From an uncultured Muribaculaceae bacterium (GTDB taxonomy: Bacteria > Bacteroidota > Bacteroidia > Bacteroidales > Muribaculaceae), in assembly GCA_910584365.1 (NCBI GenBank), contig CAJUAF010000006.1:1-64000 (forward strand): 64,000 nt of DNA, written 5' to 3'. The notes under the pieces were generated by a model. The model saw nothing but the letters and a program-made list of their open reading frames with translations, was not told where the DNA came from and did not search any database. This document shows, piece by piece, positions 36,182 to 45,437 of this stretch (position 1 is the stretch's first letter; every line of letters begins with the position of its first letter). Both the position numbers and the translations under genes were made by a program.

Positions 36182-37237
36182 CTATGATAATACTCGTTCT
36201 TTTAAGTTCTGTGGCATTTTATTAGTGACGCCAAACAACCATTTTGCCAAAACCGGACTTGTCCGTAATAAGGAACTTATTAATAATGCACATCCTGTTA
36301 CCATCAACGTCAATATCCCAATCACAAAAAATTCTATTACGATCTCATTATTTCCCGAAGTTAGGAATGGACGTAATTGATGAAGATCGGGCAATAAAAA
36401 CGAATGTATCATGTATAAATCCAAGGTTCTACGGCCTATATATTCCATCGTATTCTGTACCCAACCCTTCTTGTTCCAAAAGGTAGCGTTATTATGAAAC
36501 GCTGCAAATATTACGTATACTAATAGTAACCCTGTTAGATATAACACCCCCGTCTGGACAGGACGATAATTCCCAAATAATTGGTATTTATATAAAGAAA
36601 TCAAACATAAGACAGCACCGACTATCAGCACCGTAATAGTGACCTTAGATTCAAGGAAATGTATGAATTTATCATTATACTTTTTCATTAACAAGCCTAT
36701 TCCGAAAAATATATAGAACTTACTTGTAGACCCCAAGACCAAATGATACTTATCATGCAATTGAGGGCACCCCCTATTGAATAATAAAACAGCTAAAATT
36801 GACAAGATGATAGTAATACTTTCAGTTTTCCCTCCCAGCTTACAACGATTGCAACAAAATGCAATTGAAAAATAAAGTATAAACATCTCAAACAGAGATT
36901 CAGTAAACCAGAATCCACCTGGAAAACTGCACATCCCTATAACTATAATATAAAGGGCCCAAAATACAATTGTTGGGAACAGTTGCACCCGAGCTTTTGT
37001 CAATAATCTATGGGAATAAAAAGACCACGTCCAATGATGAACGGCCTTGTACGCAACATATCCCGATATAAAAAAGAACATCGGCATTCGGAAGGATATG
37101 AAAAATGCTGCAATGGCAGAATCAGAACTTCCTAATCCAATAGAAAACTGTCTTATGTGTTGAAAAACAACCAGGAGCATTGTAAACCCGCGCAGCGTAT
37201 CTATATAGCGGATTCTACCCCCCCCTAAATTACTCAT
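36182..37237 (-). CDS. Acyltransferase family 3 membrane protein with a G8 tract at its start
   Basis: A 351-residue membrane acyltransferase. Opening RIRYIDTLRGFTMLLVVFQHI includes the conserved R-G and the likely catalytic His, followed by RMPMFFFISGYVA, both hallmarks of this family. About ten helices. The coding strand has eight G (37225-37218) in codons 5-7, directly after the start, so a one-base slip would abolish translation. It belongs to the OafA-like group that acylates sugars; acceptor unknown. Confidence 0.78.
   Translation of the reverse strand: MSNLGGGRIRYIDTLRGFTMLLVVFQHIRQFSIGLGSSDSAIAAFFISFRMPMFFFISGYVAYKAVHHWTWSFYSHRLLTKARVQLFPTIVFWALYIIVIGMCSFPGGFWFTESLFEMFILYFSIAFCCNRCKLGGKTESITIILSILAVLLFNRGCPQLHDKYHLVLGSTSKFYIFFGIGLLMKKYNDKFIHFLESKVTITVLIVGAVLCLISLYKYQLFGNYRPVQTGVLYLTGLLLVYVIFAAFHNNATFWNKKGWVQNTMEYIGRRTLDLYMIHSFLLPDLHQLRPFLTSGNNEIVIEFFVIGILTLMVTGCALLISSLLRTSPVLAKWLFGVTNKMPQNLKERVLS
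37218..37225 (-). repeat. Homopolymer tract, G8 on the coding strand
   Basis: Eight C on the plus strand, codons 5-7 of the acyltransferase gene (Gly-Gly-Gly). Placement just after the ATG is ideal for slipped-strand phase variation. Similar length to the tract in the acyltransferase at 3985-5139 in the other operon. Confidence 0.75.
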
Positions 37238-37289
37238 ATTCAGTAAGTTGTAGTTTTGTGGTTAATAAAAAATAATTTGTGAATCATAG

Positions 37290-37829
37290 TTAACGTCCGG
37301 ATTTAGGGACTGCGGGGTTGCCCTGATAGACCATATCGGACTGTAAATTTCCAGTCGCAATGGATGCTACAGTTAGGATTGCATTGCGCCCGATAGTAAC
37401 TCCAGGACAAACGGTAGACTTAGCGCCGATCCATGCGCCGTCTTCCACACATATCGGTTTGACAATTAGATCAAAGGTAGGCACTTTGAAATTATGGTTG
37501 CCACAAAGGAGCATCGCCCCCTGACTGATGCAGCAATTAGAACCGATAATAATTCGTGTAAGATTGTCAATCCAGACATCTTCGCCTATCCACGTATAGT
37601 CACCAATTTCCAGAAGCCACGGATATTTTATATTTACGCCAGGTTTAATCACTACGCCTCGTCCAACTTTGGCTCCGAAGCAACGTAACAATCTGACTTT
37701 TATACTTGAGATAGGATTTAGATGACTCTTAAAAAAAATCGCATTGATAAAGTACCATAATGTTCTTTTGAACATGGTTCCTCCAGGATTATACCAGGAA
37801 TTATCATATTGGCTTAAATCAGTTGTCAT
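37290..37829 (-). CDS. Hexapeptide-repeat acetyltransferase (WcaF-like)
   Basis: A 179-residue trimeric beta-helix acetyltransferase. The N-terminus WYNPGGTMFKRTLWYFINA matches colanic-acid WcaF-type proteins. Hexapeptide coils: LEIGDYTWIGEDVWIDN, IIGSNCCISQGAMLL, then GNHNFK with a catalytic-type His, and WIGAKSTVCPGVTIGRNA. The tail QGNPAVPKSGR is the usual end. It uses acetyl-CoA in the cytoplasm. It lies between two membrane acyltransferases (gaps 52 and 13), so this stretch is rich in acyl-modification genes. Confidence 0.82.
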   Translation of the reverse strand: MTTDLSQYDNSWYNPGGTMFKRTLWYFINAIFFKSHLNPISSIKVRLLRCFGAKVGRGVVIKPGVNIKYPWLLEIGDYTWIGEDVWIDNLTRIIIGSNCCISQGAMLLCGNHNFKVPTFDLIVKPICVEDGAWIGAKSTVCPGVTIGRNAILTVASIATGNLQSDMVYQGNPAVPKSGR

Positions 37830-37842
37830 GGTCAGTTGACAT

Positions 37843-38766
37843 TTAGATTGCTTCTACCCGGGAGAACCGGCCTTCTATAAGTTTTCGCAAATAGACAGCC
37901 CCAATCAGAACGACAATCAATATCGCGTACCGTAACAGAGGTTCATGTTTGAGAAAAATTGAAACCGTCATAATTACGGCCTGAGAAAGTGCCATGATCT
38001 CATATGTATTCCTTCCTATATGCAGGAAAATATTACCCAACCAGGGCATCTTGTCTAAATATACTGAGATTCCGATTATCATGGCGATGCCTCCCATGAT
38101 TCCTCCAAGAATAGGCAATGTGGGCGTTATATTATTGCAGCACATATCCAGTCGCCAATAATGGGAAATATACAGAGACACCACCATTCCAAGAATGATA
38201 ATGCCGAACCATGAGCGAAGGGATAAACCTGATATACAATCTTTTAACTGAAGGCTGAAATATCGGGTAATCAACATTAGAGCAGCCGCGAAAGGTACCG
38301 ACGCAAGAGTCCAGGGCAATTCAATCTGGAACCAACTGAATATTGAGCCCAGTATCATCAGCCAACATCCAGACACCAAAGCCCAACGAGAAGGAATCGC
38401 CTTGCATATTATTAAAGAAAGGAAGAAGACCGGTACGAACCACAACGCTATGCCGCCCCAGCCATTATGAAGGACAGAAACTGCATATTCATAATGGCTG
38501 GTTCCTTGCGAGAATGGAATCAGGAACCAGCTTATGACCGAATATGCCAGAAAAGGGATTAGCAAAACTTTAGCCTTTCGTATGCAGAACGTTGGAAAAG
38601 CCTCTCTATCCCAGGAGGTATAAAGGGCAGAAATAAAAAAGAAAAACGGCATATGGAAAGACCAGATCCATCGCCCTATCATCGGAGGAAGGGAAGAATG
38701 GCCTACAACCATCAGACATATTACAATACCTTTCGATATGTCGACCCAGGCAGTTTTAGCTTTCAT
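37843..38766 (-). CDS. Acyltransferase family 3 membrane protein
   Basis: About 307 residues from ATG 38766 (MKAKTAWVDISKGIV); the frame extends upstream only to a TTG inside the glycosyltransferase gene. Motifs DISKGIVICLMVVGHS and FHMPFFFFISALY place it in the AT3/Wzh-like group of sugar O-acyltransferases, with the His in GHS as the likely catalytic residue. Around ten membrane helices. It overlaps the upstream GT stop by 11 bases. Confidence 0.75.
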   Translation of the reverse strand: MKAKTAWVDISKGIVICLMVVGHSSLPPMIGRWIWSFHMPFFFFISALYTSWDREAFPTFCIRKAKVLLIPFLAYSVISWFLIPFSQGTSHYEYAVSVLHNGWGGIALWFVPVFFLSLIICKAIPSRWALVSGCWLMILGSIFSWFQIELPWTLASVPFAAALMLITRYFSLQLKDCISGLSLRSWFGIIILGMVVSLYISHYWRLDMCCNNITPTLPILGGIMGGIAMIIGISVYLDKMPWLGNIFLHIGRNTYEIMALSQAVIMTVSIFLKHEPLLRYAILIVVLIGAVYLRKLIEGRFSRVEAI

Positions 38767-39916
38767 ATACGAAATTTGGTCTGTCGCTCTCTCCAAGTAA
38801 CCACGAATAGAATTGCAGCATTTTTCGGGCAACAATGGAAGCTTCAAATTTATTCAATACCATTTCGCGACCTTTAAGCCCCATTGTGAATAACTCCAAT
38901 GGAGATTTACCGGCGATATCTTCTATCACTCCGGCTATCGATTGTGGGGAATTATCTACCCACCATCCACACCCGTAGTCATTGAGCGATTGCCAGGGAG
39001 TGCCTAAACTGGCCATCACCGGAGTTCCGGCCAACAACGCCTCAGGAACAATCATGCCAAAATTTTCCATGTCGCTGGGAACGAATAGCGCCGACAAACG
39101 GCTTAATTGTTCGAATTTTTCCCGCCCGCTGACAAATCCTAGGAACTCTACTCGCTCATTAATCCCCAACCGTAATGTTTCTTCCATAAGGAATTTACGA
39201 TATTCTACATCGCCATCACCAAGCAACACAACTTGTAAATCTCTGACAGAAGATTGTGCTACTCCCCTAAGAAGATTCTCGATTCGTTTTATAGGATGTA
39301 ATCGCCCTAAAAATCCCAGCCTTATTTCTGGATGCTGGACATAATGCCGTTTACGGTTCTCCACAAGTTCTGCGACATATTCAGGAACTTTTACAGGGTT
39401 GCCAATCACAGCTACCGGTCCGGCGTATCCCAACTCTCTCAGATGGCTCATCTCTGTCTCACAAGTGGCATGAAAACCACTGGCTTTTTGGATATCTTCC
39501 GCAAACCAAAATTTCAGCATAGGCCATTTTTTCCAATAACTGATTTTCAAGGCAGTGGGATATAACATCCCGTGAGGTGTCACAACATATGGTTTTCCAC
39601 TTTTACGTGCGTACCGGGCGGTTGCATGACATATGTGCTGCCACATACCATTGACATGATACAGATCATAACAACCATGTTTCAATTCTCTCCTTACATT
39701 CCAGGAGAAATTCATCGGACCAAGTCCGTCATTGGAGAACGTCCTCATCCATATCTCTCCCTTTCCAAGAAGTTTATCCTGAGGATTCTTCAGGGTAGGC
39801 GTCAGCATTTCAACAGTATGCCTTTTTCCCTGGATTGCAGTAAGCAATTCATACGTACAGGTCGCAATACCGCCGTATCTGATTCCCATCCCCTCAATTG
39901 TATGCAATATCCTCAT
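38756..39916 (-). CDS. Glycosyltransferase family 4
   Basis: A 386-residue GT-B enzyme: MRILHTIEGMGIRYGGIATC opening, DLYHVNGMWQHICHATARYA, PYVVTPHGMLYP, and the donor domain RLGFLGRLHPIKRIENLLRG, VLLGDGD and PSDMENFGMIVPEALLAGTPV, which carries the E-x7-E region. This is typical of GT4 capsule transferases (WcaI/WbnK-like). It adds a sugar to the lipid-linked unit in the cytoplasm. Gap to the upstream GT gene is 6 bases. Confidence 0.85.
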   Translation of the reverse strand: MRILHTIEGMGIRYGGIATCTYELLTAIQGKRHTVEMLTPTLKNPQDKLLGKGEIWMRTFSNDGLGPMNFSWNVRRELKHGCYDLYHVNGMWQHICHATARYARKSGKPYVVTPHGMLYPTALKISYWKKWPMLKFWFAEDIQKASGFHATCETEMSHLRELGYAGPVAVIGNPVKVPEYVAELVENRKRHYVQHPEIRLGFLGRLHPIKRIENLLRGVAQSSVRDLQVVLLGDGDVEYRKFLMEETLRLGINERVEFLGFVSGREKFEQLSRLSALFVPSDMENFGMIVPEALLAGTPVMASLGTPWQSLNDYGCGWWVDNSPQSIAGVIEDIAGKSPLELFTMGLKGREMVLNKFEASIVARKMLQFYSWLLGESDRPNFVYES

Positions 39917-39922
39917 ATTAGC

Positions 39923-40996
39923 TTAATTATTTAAAGCTTTAATATACGCATTTATCTGAGATTCCCTCCTGGCGTCGAAATCAATTGCAGCCGTAGCTTC
40001 AACAAACTTGTTATAATTGGATTGTATTTGCTCAATCGCGTTCTGAAGGCTCGAAACTGAATTGTGCTTAAAGGTCAAACCGGCACCTGTTGCCACCGCC
40101 ATATCAGGGCCAGATCCGACAACATCACTTACTATAACAGGTACTCCTCGCGACATCGCCTCTTCAACCACCAATCCCCACGTTTCTGAATAAGATGGGA
40201 GAATAAACACATCATGTTGTTTATAAATCTCTCCAAGATTTTTATTCTCTATAAAACCAAGGAAAGTAATATTAGGATTTGCCCTGGATTTCAAATCATT
40301 CTCCAGTTCTCCTGATCCGGCTATCGTAAGAGGAAGGCCATTGCGATTAAAACATTCGATAAGGATCTCAAGGTTTTTGACCGCAGTTAGTCTTCCAACA
40401 TACAGAAATTTCGGACCATTGGTGATGACGCGGTGTATCCGCTGCTTCACGGGTAACTTGTCTTCCGTATGATCAGTATTAATGATACCGACAGAACCGG
40501 TAATGAACTGAGGTCCTTTGAAACCCATATATTCAAGCAGTTCACGATGGGGAGTGCCGGAAGGAAGGGCTGCACTCATTCTATGTATCAGACGCCGTTT
40601 GATGCAGCCTTTCAATCCAGTCACATCCACCTCGAATCTCGAGGATTCACAAATCATTACGTTTTTCTTCCTGGGAGAAAAAAAGCTGTATAAGTTATAT
40701 TCGGTCGACATCCACCCGGAAAAAATGACCTTACGCGCTTCTATCGATGACATCAAGTGCAGCAATCGTTTATATATAGTCAATTTCGGTCTCTGCCAAT
40801 AATCACCTTCAAAGAGGAAACGCCAGTCAAAAGACCAATCGGAATCCTGATCCAGTCGGGAATTGACCGCCTCGCTACCATAGCCATTGAACACTATCAG
40901 CAAACGAATTCCACGGCGGGAAAGCGCTTCACATAGATTTAGCTTGTAAAATGAAGGCGTATTTGTCAGATATACTATATCGTAGTTTTTCTTCAT
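39923..40996 (-). CDS. Glycosyltransferase family 4-like
   Basis: A 357-residue GT-B enzyme with MKKNYDIVYLTNTPSFYKL at the start, KFLYVGRLTAVKNLEILIEC and LTIAGSGELENDL in the donor domain, and LPSYSETWGLVVEEAMSRGVPV as the nucleotide-sugar binding region. It is 6 bases upstream of the next GT gene in transcription order and 7 bases after the acyltransferase at 41004, so co-transcribed. Specificity unknown. Confidence 0.82.
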   Translation of the reverse strand: MKKNYDIVYLTNTPSFYKLNLCEALSRRGIRLLIVFNGYGSEAVNSRLDQDSDWSFDWRFLFEGDYWQRPKLTIYKRLLHLMSSIEARKVIFSGWMSTEYNLYSFFSPRKKNVMICESSRFEVDVTGLKGCIKRRLIHRMSAALPSGTPHRELLEYMGFKGPQFITGSVGIINTDHTEDKLPVKQRIHRVITNGPKFLYVGRLTAVKNLEILIECFNRNGLPLTIAGSGELENDLKSRANPNITFLGFIENKNLGEIYKQHDVFILPSYSETWGLVVEEAMSRGVPVIVSDVVGSGPDMAVATGAGLTFKHNSVSSLQNAIEQIQSNYNKFVEATAAIDFDARRESQINAYIKALNN

Positions 40997-41003
40997 CTTA
41001 TGG

Positions 41004-42035
41004 TCATCTTCCTCCCGTGAGGTATTTATATATTGTGGAACTGAGGTTGCTGTGTCTGTTCAATCTTTGCCACCATCGAGCTATTATGACCAGCACACAA
41101 CAAGTGATCAACGCCGGGAAGAAATATGCGAATCCCTCCAATACGCTATGGCCTTTGACAATCGGAAACAGGATGGTAGCTATTATCGTCAGGAACGGGA
41201 CATGGGCACAATACAGAAAAAACGTCTGTTCTGTAAGGTAACCCGGGATATGTCTGTGTATCCCGATTATGTCGTAGGTATTCCAGATTCCTATCACTCC
41301 CAGCAAAATCACCGGAAATGCATACCACCGGTCAGCCGTTGTAAACATACCGTTTGATATCAGCCACGCCGTAATTCCTATATAGCCAATCAGCATAACC
41401 ACTCCAATCCATTTTTGTCTCAGTTCCAGGAGATCTCTTTTAGAAAATGCGAAATAACTTCCTAAAGAGAACCATGTCAAGGGCCATGACAGCCAGGGTA
41501 TAATTTTCAGTAATCCGCAGATGACGATTACAATTAGGAGAAACACCAATGGATGTTTCCTTTGACACAGAAAAATCAAAGGACTTAACGCTACTAATCC
41601 CAACAAGTCCCTGACATACCAGAGATGAAAAGCATAAGGAAGAGGTCCAAAAAATGTGTGATATATAAAGTCAATAATGTCACCTTCGTTTAGGGCCGCA
41701 AAATATTCCCTGTTTGGTTCTTTAAAAAAAGATGCAATCCAAATTTGCAGCAGAAACAGCAAGCACCAGAGTATATAGGGAATCCCTAATGTCCTGATTC
41801 TTTTTTTTATTCCTATAGATACATTCTTGATACTATCTTTTGACATAAAAAAAAGATATCCAGAAATTATAAAAAAGAAAGGTACGGCAAAATTTGAAAC
41901 AGTATGGATTAAATGCTGCATGAAGCAAACCCATGACAATCTATTACTATCCTGGGGTAAGGTATGAATAAAAAAGACAGCGATAATAGCGATAAATGAG
42001 ATGTTCCTGATTTTCTGACTTTGATAATCTGTCAT
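41004..42035 (-). CDS. Acyltransferase family 3 membrane protein
   Basis: A 343-residue polytopic protein: QKIRNISFIAIIAVFFIH then a HTLPQ-containing loop, and VPFFFIISGYLFF are the AT3 hallmarks. About ten helices. As in the other members the His early in the sequence is the probable catalytic residue. It lies between the Wzy-type polymerase and two GT4 genes with short gaps (6 and 7 bases). Confidence 0.75.
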   Translation of the reverse strand: MTDYQSQKIRNISFIAIIAVFFIHTLPQDSNRLSWVCFMQHLIHTVSNFAVPFFFIISGYLFFMSKDSIKNVSIGIKKRIRTLGIPYILWCLLFLLQIWIASFFKEPNREYFAALNEGDIIDFIYHTFFGPLPYAFHLWYVRDLLGLVALSPLIFLCQRKHPLVFLLIVIVICGLLKIIPWLSWPLTWFSLGSYFAFSKRDLLELRQKWIGVVMLIGYIGITAWLISNGMFTTADRWYAFPVILLGVIGIWNTYDIIGIHRHIPGYLTEQTFFLYCAHVPFLTIIATILFPIVKGHSVLEGFAYFFPALITCCVLVIIARWWQRLNRHSNLSSTIYKYLTGGR

Positions 42036-42041
42036 ATTCTC

Positions 42042-43418
42042 TTATCTTCTTTTCCTGATGAATTTCTGATATATCCAGATAAGGAAAAATACTTGTAAAA
42101 TAAGACCGTAGGCAAGTGTGATATTAGCTTCTACAATGAACAATTTCGGCATAACGAACAGCAGGAACAACAAGTTGATATCCCCCCGTCCGTTATTGAA
42201 TTTAGCGCACACATACGCAAGCAGCCATCCCTGGAAGAAAGACAGGACCACCATACCAAGCCAGCCGAAATCCGCAAAAAATTCCACTAACATCGGAAAA
42301 TTGATGCTGGCTTTCCATGACTTATCTTTAATCTGATAATATTCAGCCCATTCTGTACCCATATTTTGGGAAGGACGCATCGGCAACATAAAGCGAGGGA
42401 TGACCAGCGTAGGAAGCCACACGAAAGTTTTCCCGTAATTATAGGGATAATCCAAATCAAGATGACAATGGACCACGGTAGCAAGATATGAGACCCCTTC
42501 AAAGCGATTGTTTATGTTAGATTCTTCTTCAGATTCTGTAAGTCGTTTTAAATTTCTGTCTTGATCAAAATTCACATATTCATTTTCAAGAATCGCAAGA
42601 CCTATCGCCATTCTTTCTGCTCCGGTACTATACAATCCTTCCGATCGGTATTCATGACGGCTGAGATATATAGGTAAGAGCAAAACAGCGATTACAACCG
42701 TAGCCACGACAGGGATTTTTTTCTTCTCTACCACATATACGGCCAATGGTGCCATCAGAAGTAAAATGGAGTATATGAACAAGGTCCCACCAATAAAACA
42801 AATAAAATTATAAATCAAATATGCTGCAATCAAGACTATCAGAAAAATATTACGACCTCCCCGGATATAATATAAGGAAAACAGACACAGAACGGCAGTC
42901 GGCAACATGGTATCCAGCATATCCAGAAAAGAAATCACTATTCCGACTTGGCTTAATATAAATTCCAGCCCACTGATACCGACTCCTCCAATTACAGCTA
43001 CGGCCGTATAAATGGTAAGAGTTTTCTGGCTTACTTTCTCTTCTTTAAAAAATGGTTTAACCGTTTTACGTCGATGGACAAAGGAAAGGAATCCGAAATA
43101 GAGCGCCCATACCGATAATGCGGAAAAAACGGCTATCAGCGGAATATGCTCATCCCGGATAACTCTGTGAAATGCCACAATACGGTCCTCCCATAAAAAT
43201 GGACTCAGGAACATATTCCAGGTCTCATAAATAACGACGAAAAAAACTCCGGTCTGCAAGTCTTTCACTTTTATCAGACGTAATCCGGTAGCAATGACAG
43301 GAATCAGAGCAAGGTTGCAGGCTCCCTGCGGCATACTGCCATACGCCCCCTCTTTCTGAAAGAAAGTATAAATGAAAACAATCAATGCTGAAATGGCCAG
43401 CTGTATCAATACCTGCAT
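42042..43418 (-). CDS. Oligosaccharide repeat unit polymerase (Wzy type)
   Basis: A 458-residue membrane protein of the O-antigen polymerase family distinct from the WaaL-like ones at 1148 and 33543. Long hydrophobic stretches are broken by a large loop of about 100 residues with RFEGVSYLATVVHCHLD, YNYGKTFVWLPTLVIPRFM and WAEYYQIKD, typical of capsule Wzy. It should join repeat units on the periplasmic side. It is 6 bases from the acyltransferase and 12 bases after the GT4 gene at 43431. Confidence 0.75.
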   Translation of the reverse strand: MQVLIQLAISALIVFIYTFFQKEGAYGSMPQGACNLALIPVIATGLRLIKVKDLQTGVFFVVIYETWNMFLSPFLWEDRIVAFHRVIRDEHIPLIAVFSALSVWALYFGFLSFVHRRKTVKPFFKEEKVSQKTLTIYTAVAVIGGVGISGLEFILSQVGIVISFLDMLDTMLPTAVLCLFSLYYIRGGRNIFLIVLIAAYLIYNFICFIGGTLFIYSILLLMAPLAVYVVEKKKIPVVATVVIAVLLLPIYLSRHEYRSEGLYSTGAERMAIGLAILENEYVNFDQDRNLKRLTESEEESNINNRFEGVSYLATVVHCHLDLDYPYNYGKTFVWLPTLVIPRFMLPMRPSQNMGTEWAEYYQIKDKSWKASINFPMLVEFFADFGWLGMVVLSFFQGWLLAYVCAKFNNGRGDINLLFLLFVMPKLFIVEANITLAYGLILQVFFLIWIYQKFIRKRR

Positions 43419-43430
43419 CGTATTTCTATA

Positions 43431-44420
43431 TTAAAGACCCATGTATTTTTTATAAAAATCCTCATAGAGCCGGCCGACATGAGAACGACCGTATTTCTTT
43501 ACATTCCGGAAGCCTTCCTGAACCAGCCGAGTTCTTAGTTCCTTATCCTGACACAGCCGGATGATGCCATCCCTTATACCGCTTACATCCTCAGGTGCAT
43601 ACAACAAGGCTCCCTTATCCGCTACAGTCCGCGTAGGTTCTTCGTTACTTGTCAGCACCGGGCGTCCCATTGTCTGCGCTTCCAGAATTGGAAGTCCGAA
43701 TCCTTCTGAACGGGAAACGAAAAACAAAATATCACATTGGCGATATTTTTCCACGACTTCACTGTCTGATAACCCACTGGATATATTATACTTAACGCTT
43801 AATTCTTCCATCCTGCGGATAAGTTCGGACTGTGGACGGCCTATAATTTCCAGATGACATTGCAATCCTGCGACACTCTCAATCAATGTGTCCAGGTTCT
43901 TATGCCAGCCAGTTCCGATTTGAAGAATTACCGGACAATCTTCATTAAAATCTTTTGCGACCGGCGTCATGTCGAGTACCAGGGGGTTTGTGATGACCTC
44001 GATTTTCGCAGGATCAATGCCCAGTATATTTATCAGGTCCCCCTTAGTGAGTTCGCTCACACACGTGATTTTTTTCAGGAATTTTGCTGCCAAAACAAAC
44101 GACAGGAAAACGAACAGCCGTCGTTTCAGAGTTTTCGGGTTGTTCTTGTACATTCCAATATCGTGAATTGTCATAGTTGTTCGTTTCCACGGGAAAAACA
44201 ACCAAAGATAATTCACATCGCCAGTGATATGATACACATCGAACTTCTCCTTGCGTAAGCGCCATATCTCCCGGAAGGTTCGTTTCCAGGAAACCGGCTT
44301 ATACCATTTAAAAATTGTATAACCCCGTTTTTCAATTTCTCCGGAAACGGCATCGAAGACAAGTTCTATGCTTGTCTCATTTTTCTCTTTTTCCCGGAAA
44401 ATATAGCAGATTCGTCGCAT
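43431..44420 (-). CDS. Glycosyltransferase family 4
   Basis: A 329-residue GT-B enzyme: FDVYHITGDVNYLWLF and TMTIHDIGMYKNNPKTLK in the first domain; CPVILQIGTGWHKNLDTLIESV, LEIIGRP and VSRSEGFGLPILEAQTMGRPVL in the donor domain, the last containing the E-x7-E site. It resembles mannosyl- or rhamnosyl-type GT4 enzymes, but the sugar cannot be fixed. It lies 3 bases after the GT2 gene at 44424. Confidence 0.85.
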   Translation of the reverse strand: MRRICYIFREKEKNETSIELVFDAVSGEIEKRGYTIFKWYKPVSWKRTFREIWRLRKEKFDVYHITGDVNYLWLFFPWKRTTMTIHDIGMYKNNPKTLKRRLFVFLSFVLAAKFLKKITCVSELTKGDLINILGIDPAKIEVITNPLVLDMTPVAKDFNEDCPVILQIGTGWHKNLDTLIESVAGLQCHLEIIGRPQSELIRRMEELSVKYNISSGLSDSEVVEKYRQCDILFFVSRSEGFGLPILEAQTMGRPVLTSNEEPTRTVADKGALLYAPEDVSGIRDGIIRLCQDKELRTRLVQEGFRNVKKYGRSHVGRLYEDFYKKYMGL

Positions 44421-44423
44421 GAG

Positions 44424-45437
44424 TTATTTAGTCAGGAAAAGTCGGAACAGATTATCTTTTAGGTGGCATGGAGCATGGAGAAGTACTGTACGCAATCCTT
44501 TACCAACCATACTTTGGGGGAGAAAAGATTTTTTTAGTATCTTTCGATCGGCTGCCAGCCGTTTCAGGAATTTCCGTCTCTCACTTGCCGGCAAACGGTT
44601 TTTATATATACATCCGAGCAATAATGCCACGCTTCCGGTAACTGAAAAATAATCTATCTTCCGAATCACAGATTCCGAAGTAATATGGCATTGAGATTTG
44701 AGGGCCTCACATACCTTGAGAATCTTATCATAACGGATATACATCTCATCGGCAGGATGAAGTTGCCGGGACAAACCGGTAACGCCCTCCGTCCATATAT
44801 AGTTATATAATGTTCCGCTATAAGTATGAATAGCTTTTGTTCTGAGCAAATAAGTCAGATAGAACAGGTGGTCTTCGCTTAAATGGAACTCTGTCGTAAA
44901 ACGTATATTGTTTTCCCGGATAGCTAACAGGTCGTACAACTTACCTACAACCTGACCATATTCAAAGACCTTATCCTTGGAAAACGCCTGTTCGACGCAA
45001 TTATGTCCACAATAATCCGCACTGCGCAAATCAATACATTCTCCTAAGGATTCTTTATGCTCATTAACCCTGCGATAACCTTGTATAATTATGCTATAAT
45101 TTTCGTGAACATATTCTCCGATATGAAAATTTTCCAAATAGCCGGGTTCTATGTCATCGTCTGCATCTATAAATGTCACCCATTTTGTGTTACAATGATC
45201 CAGGCCAAAATTACGGGCACTCCCTGCTCCGTGGTTAGGTGTATGGAATACACGGATCCTGGAATCCCCGGCAGCTAATCTGTCGCAGATCTCTCCACTG
45301 CGATCCGGGCTTCCGTCATCAACCAGAATCAGTTCCCAGTTTTGCCAAGTCTGGCTAAATATGGACTCCACACATCGGCTAATTGTTGCCTCTGCCTTAA
45401 AGACCGGTATAACTATGGATATAGTCTGATTATCCAT
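44424..45437 (-). CDS. Glycosyltransferase family 2
   Basis: From ATG 45437 about 337 residues (the frame opens at TTG 45452). GT-A fold: SIVIPVFKAEATISRCVESI, ELILVDDGSPDRSGEI, and the DAD metal site in WVTFIDADDDIEPGY. The C-terminal half has the extended region common to capsule GT2 proteins and no membrane helix, so it acts on the cytoplasmic side. It overlaps the CgeB-like gene's end by 8 bases. Confidence 0.85.
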   Translation of the reverse strand: MDNQTISIVIPVFKAEATISRCVESIFSQTWQNWELILVDDGSPDRSGEICDRLAAGDSRIRVFHTPNHGAGSARNFGLDHCNTKWVTFIDADDDIEPGYLENFHIGEYVHENYSIIIQGYRRVNEHKESLGECIDLRSADYCGHNCVEQAFSKDKVFEYGQVVGKLYDLLAIRENNIRFTTEFHLSEDHLFYLTYLLRTKAIHTYSGTLYNYIWTEGVTGLSRQLHPADEMYIRYDKILKVCEALKSQCHITSESVIRKIDYFSVTGSVALLLGCIYKNRLPASERRKFLKRLAADRKILKKSFLPQSMVGKGLRTVLLHAPCHLKDNLFRLFLTK

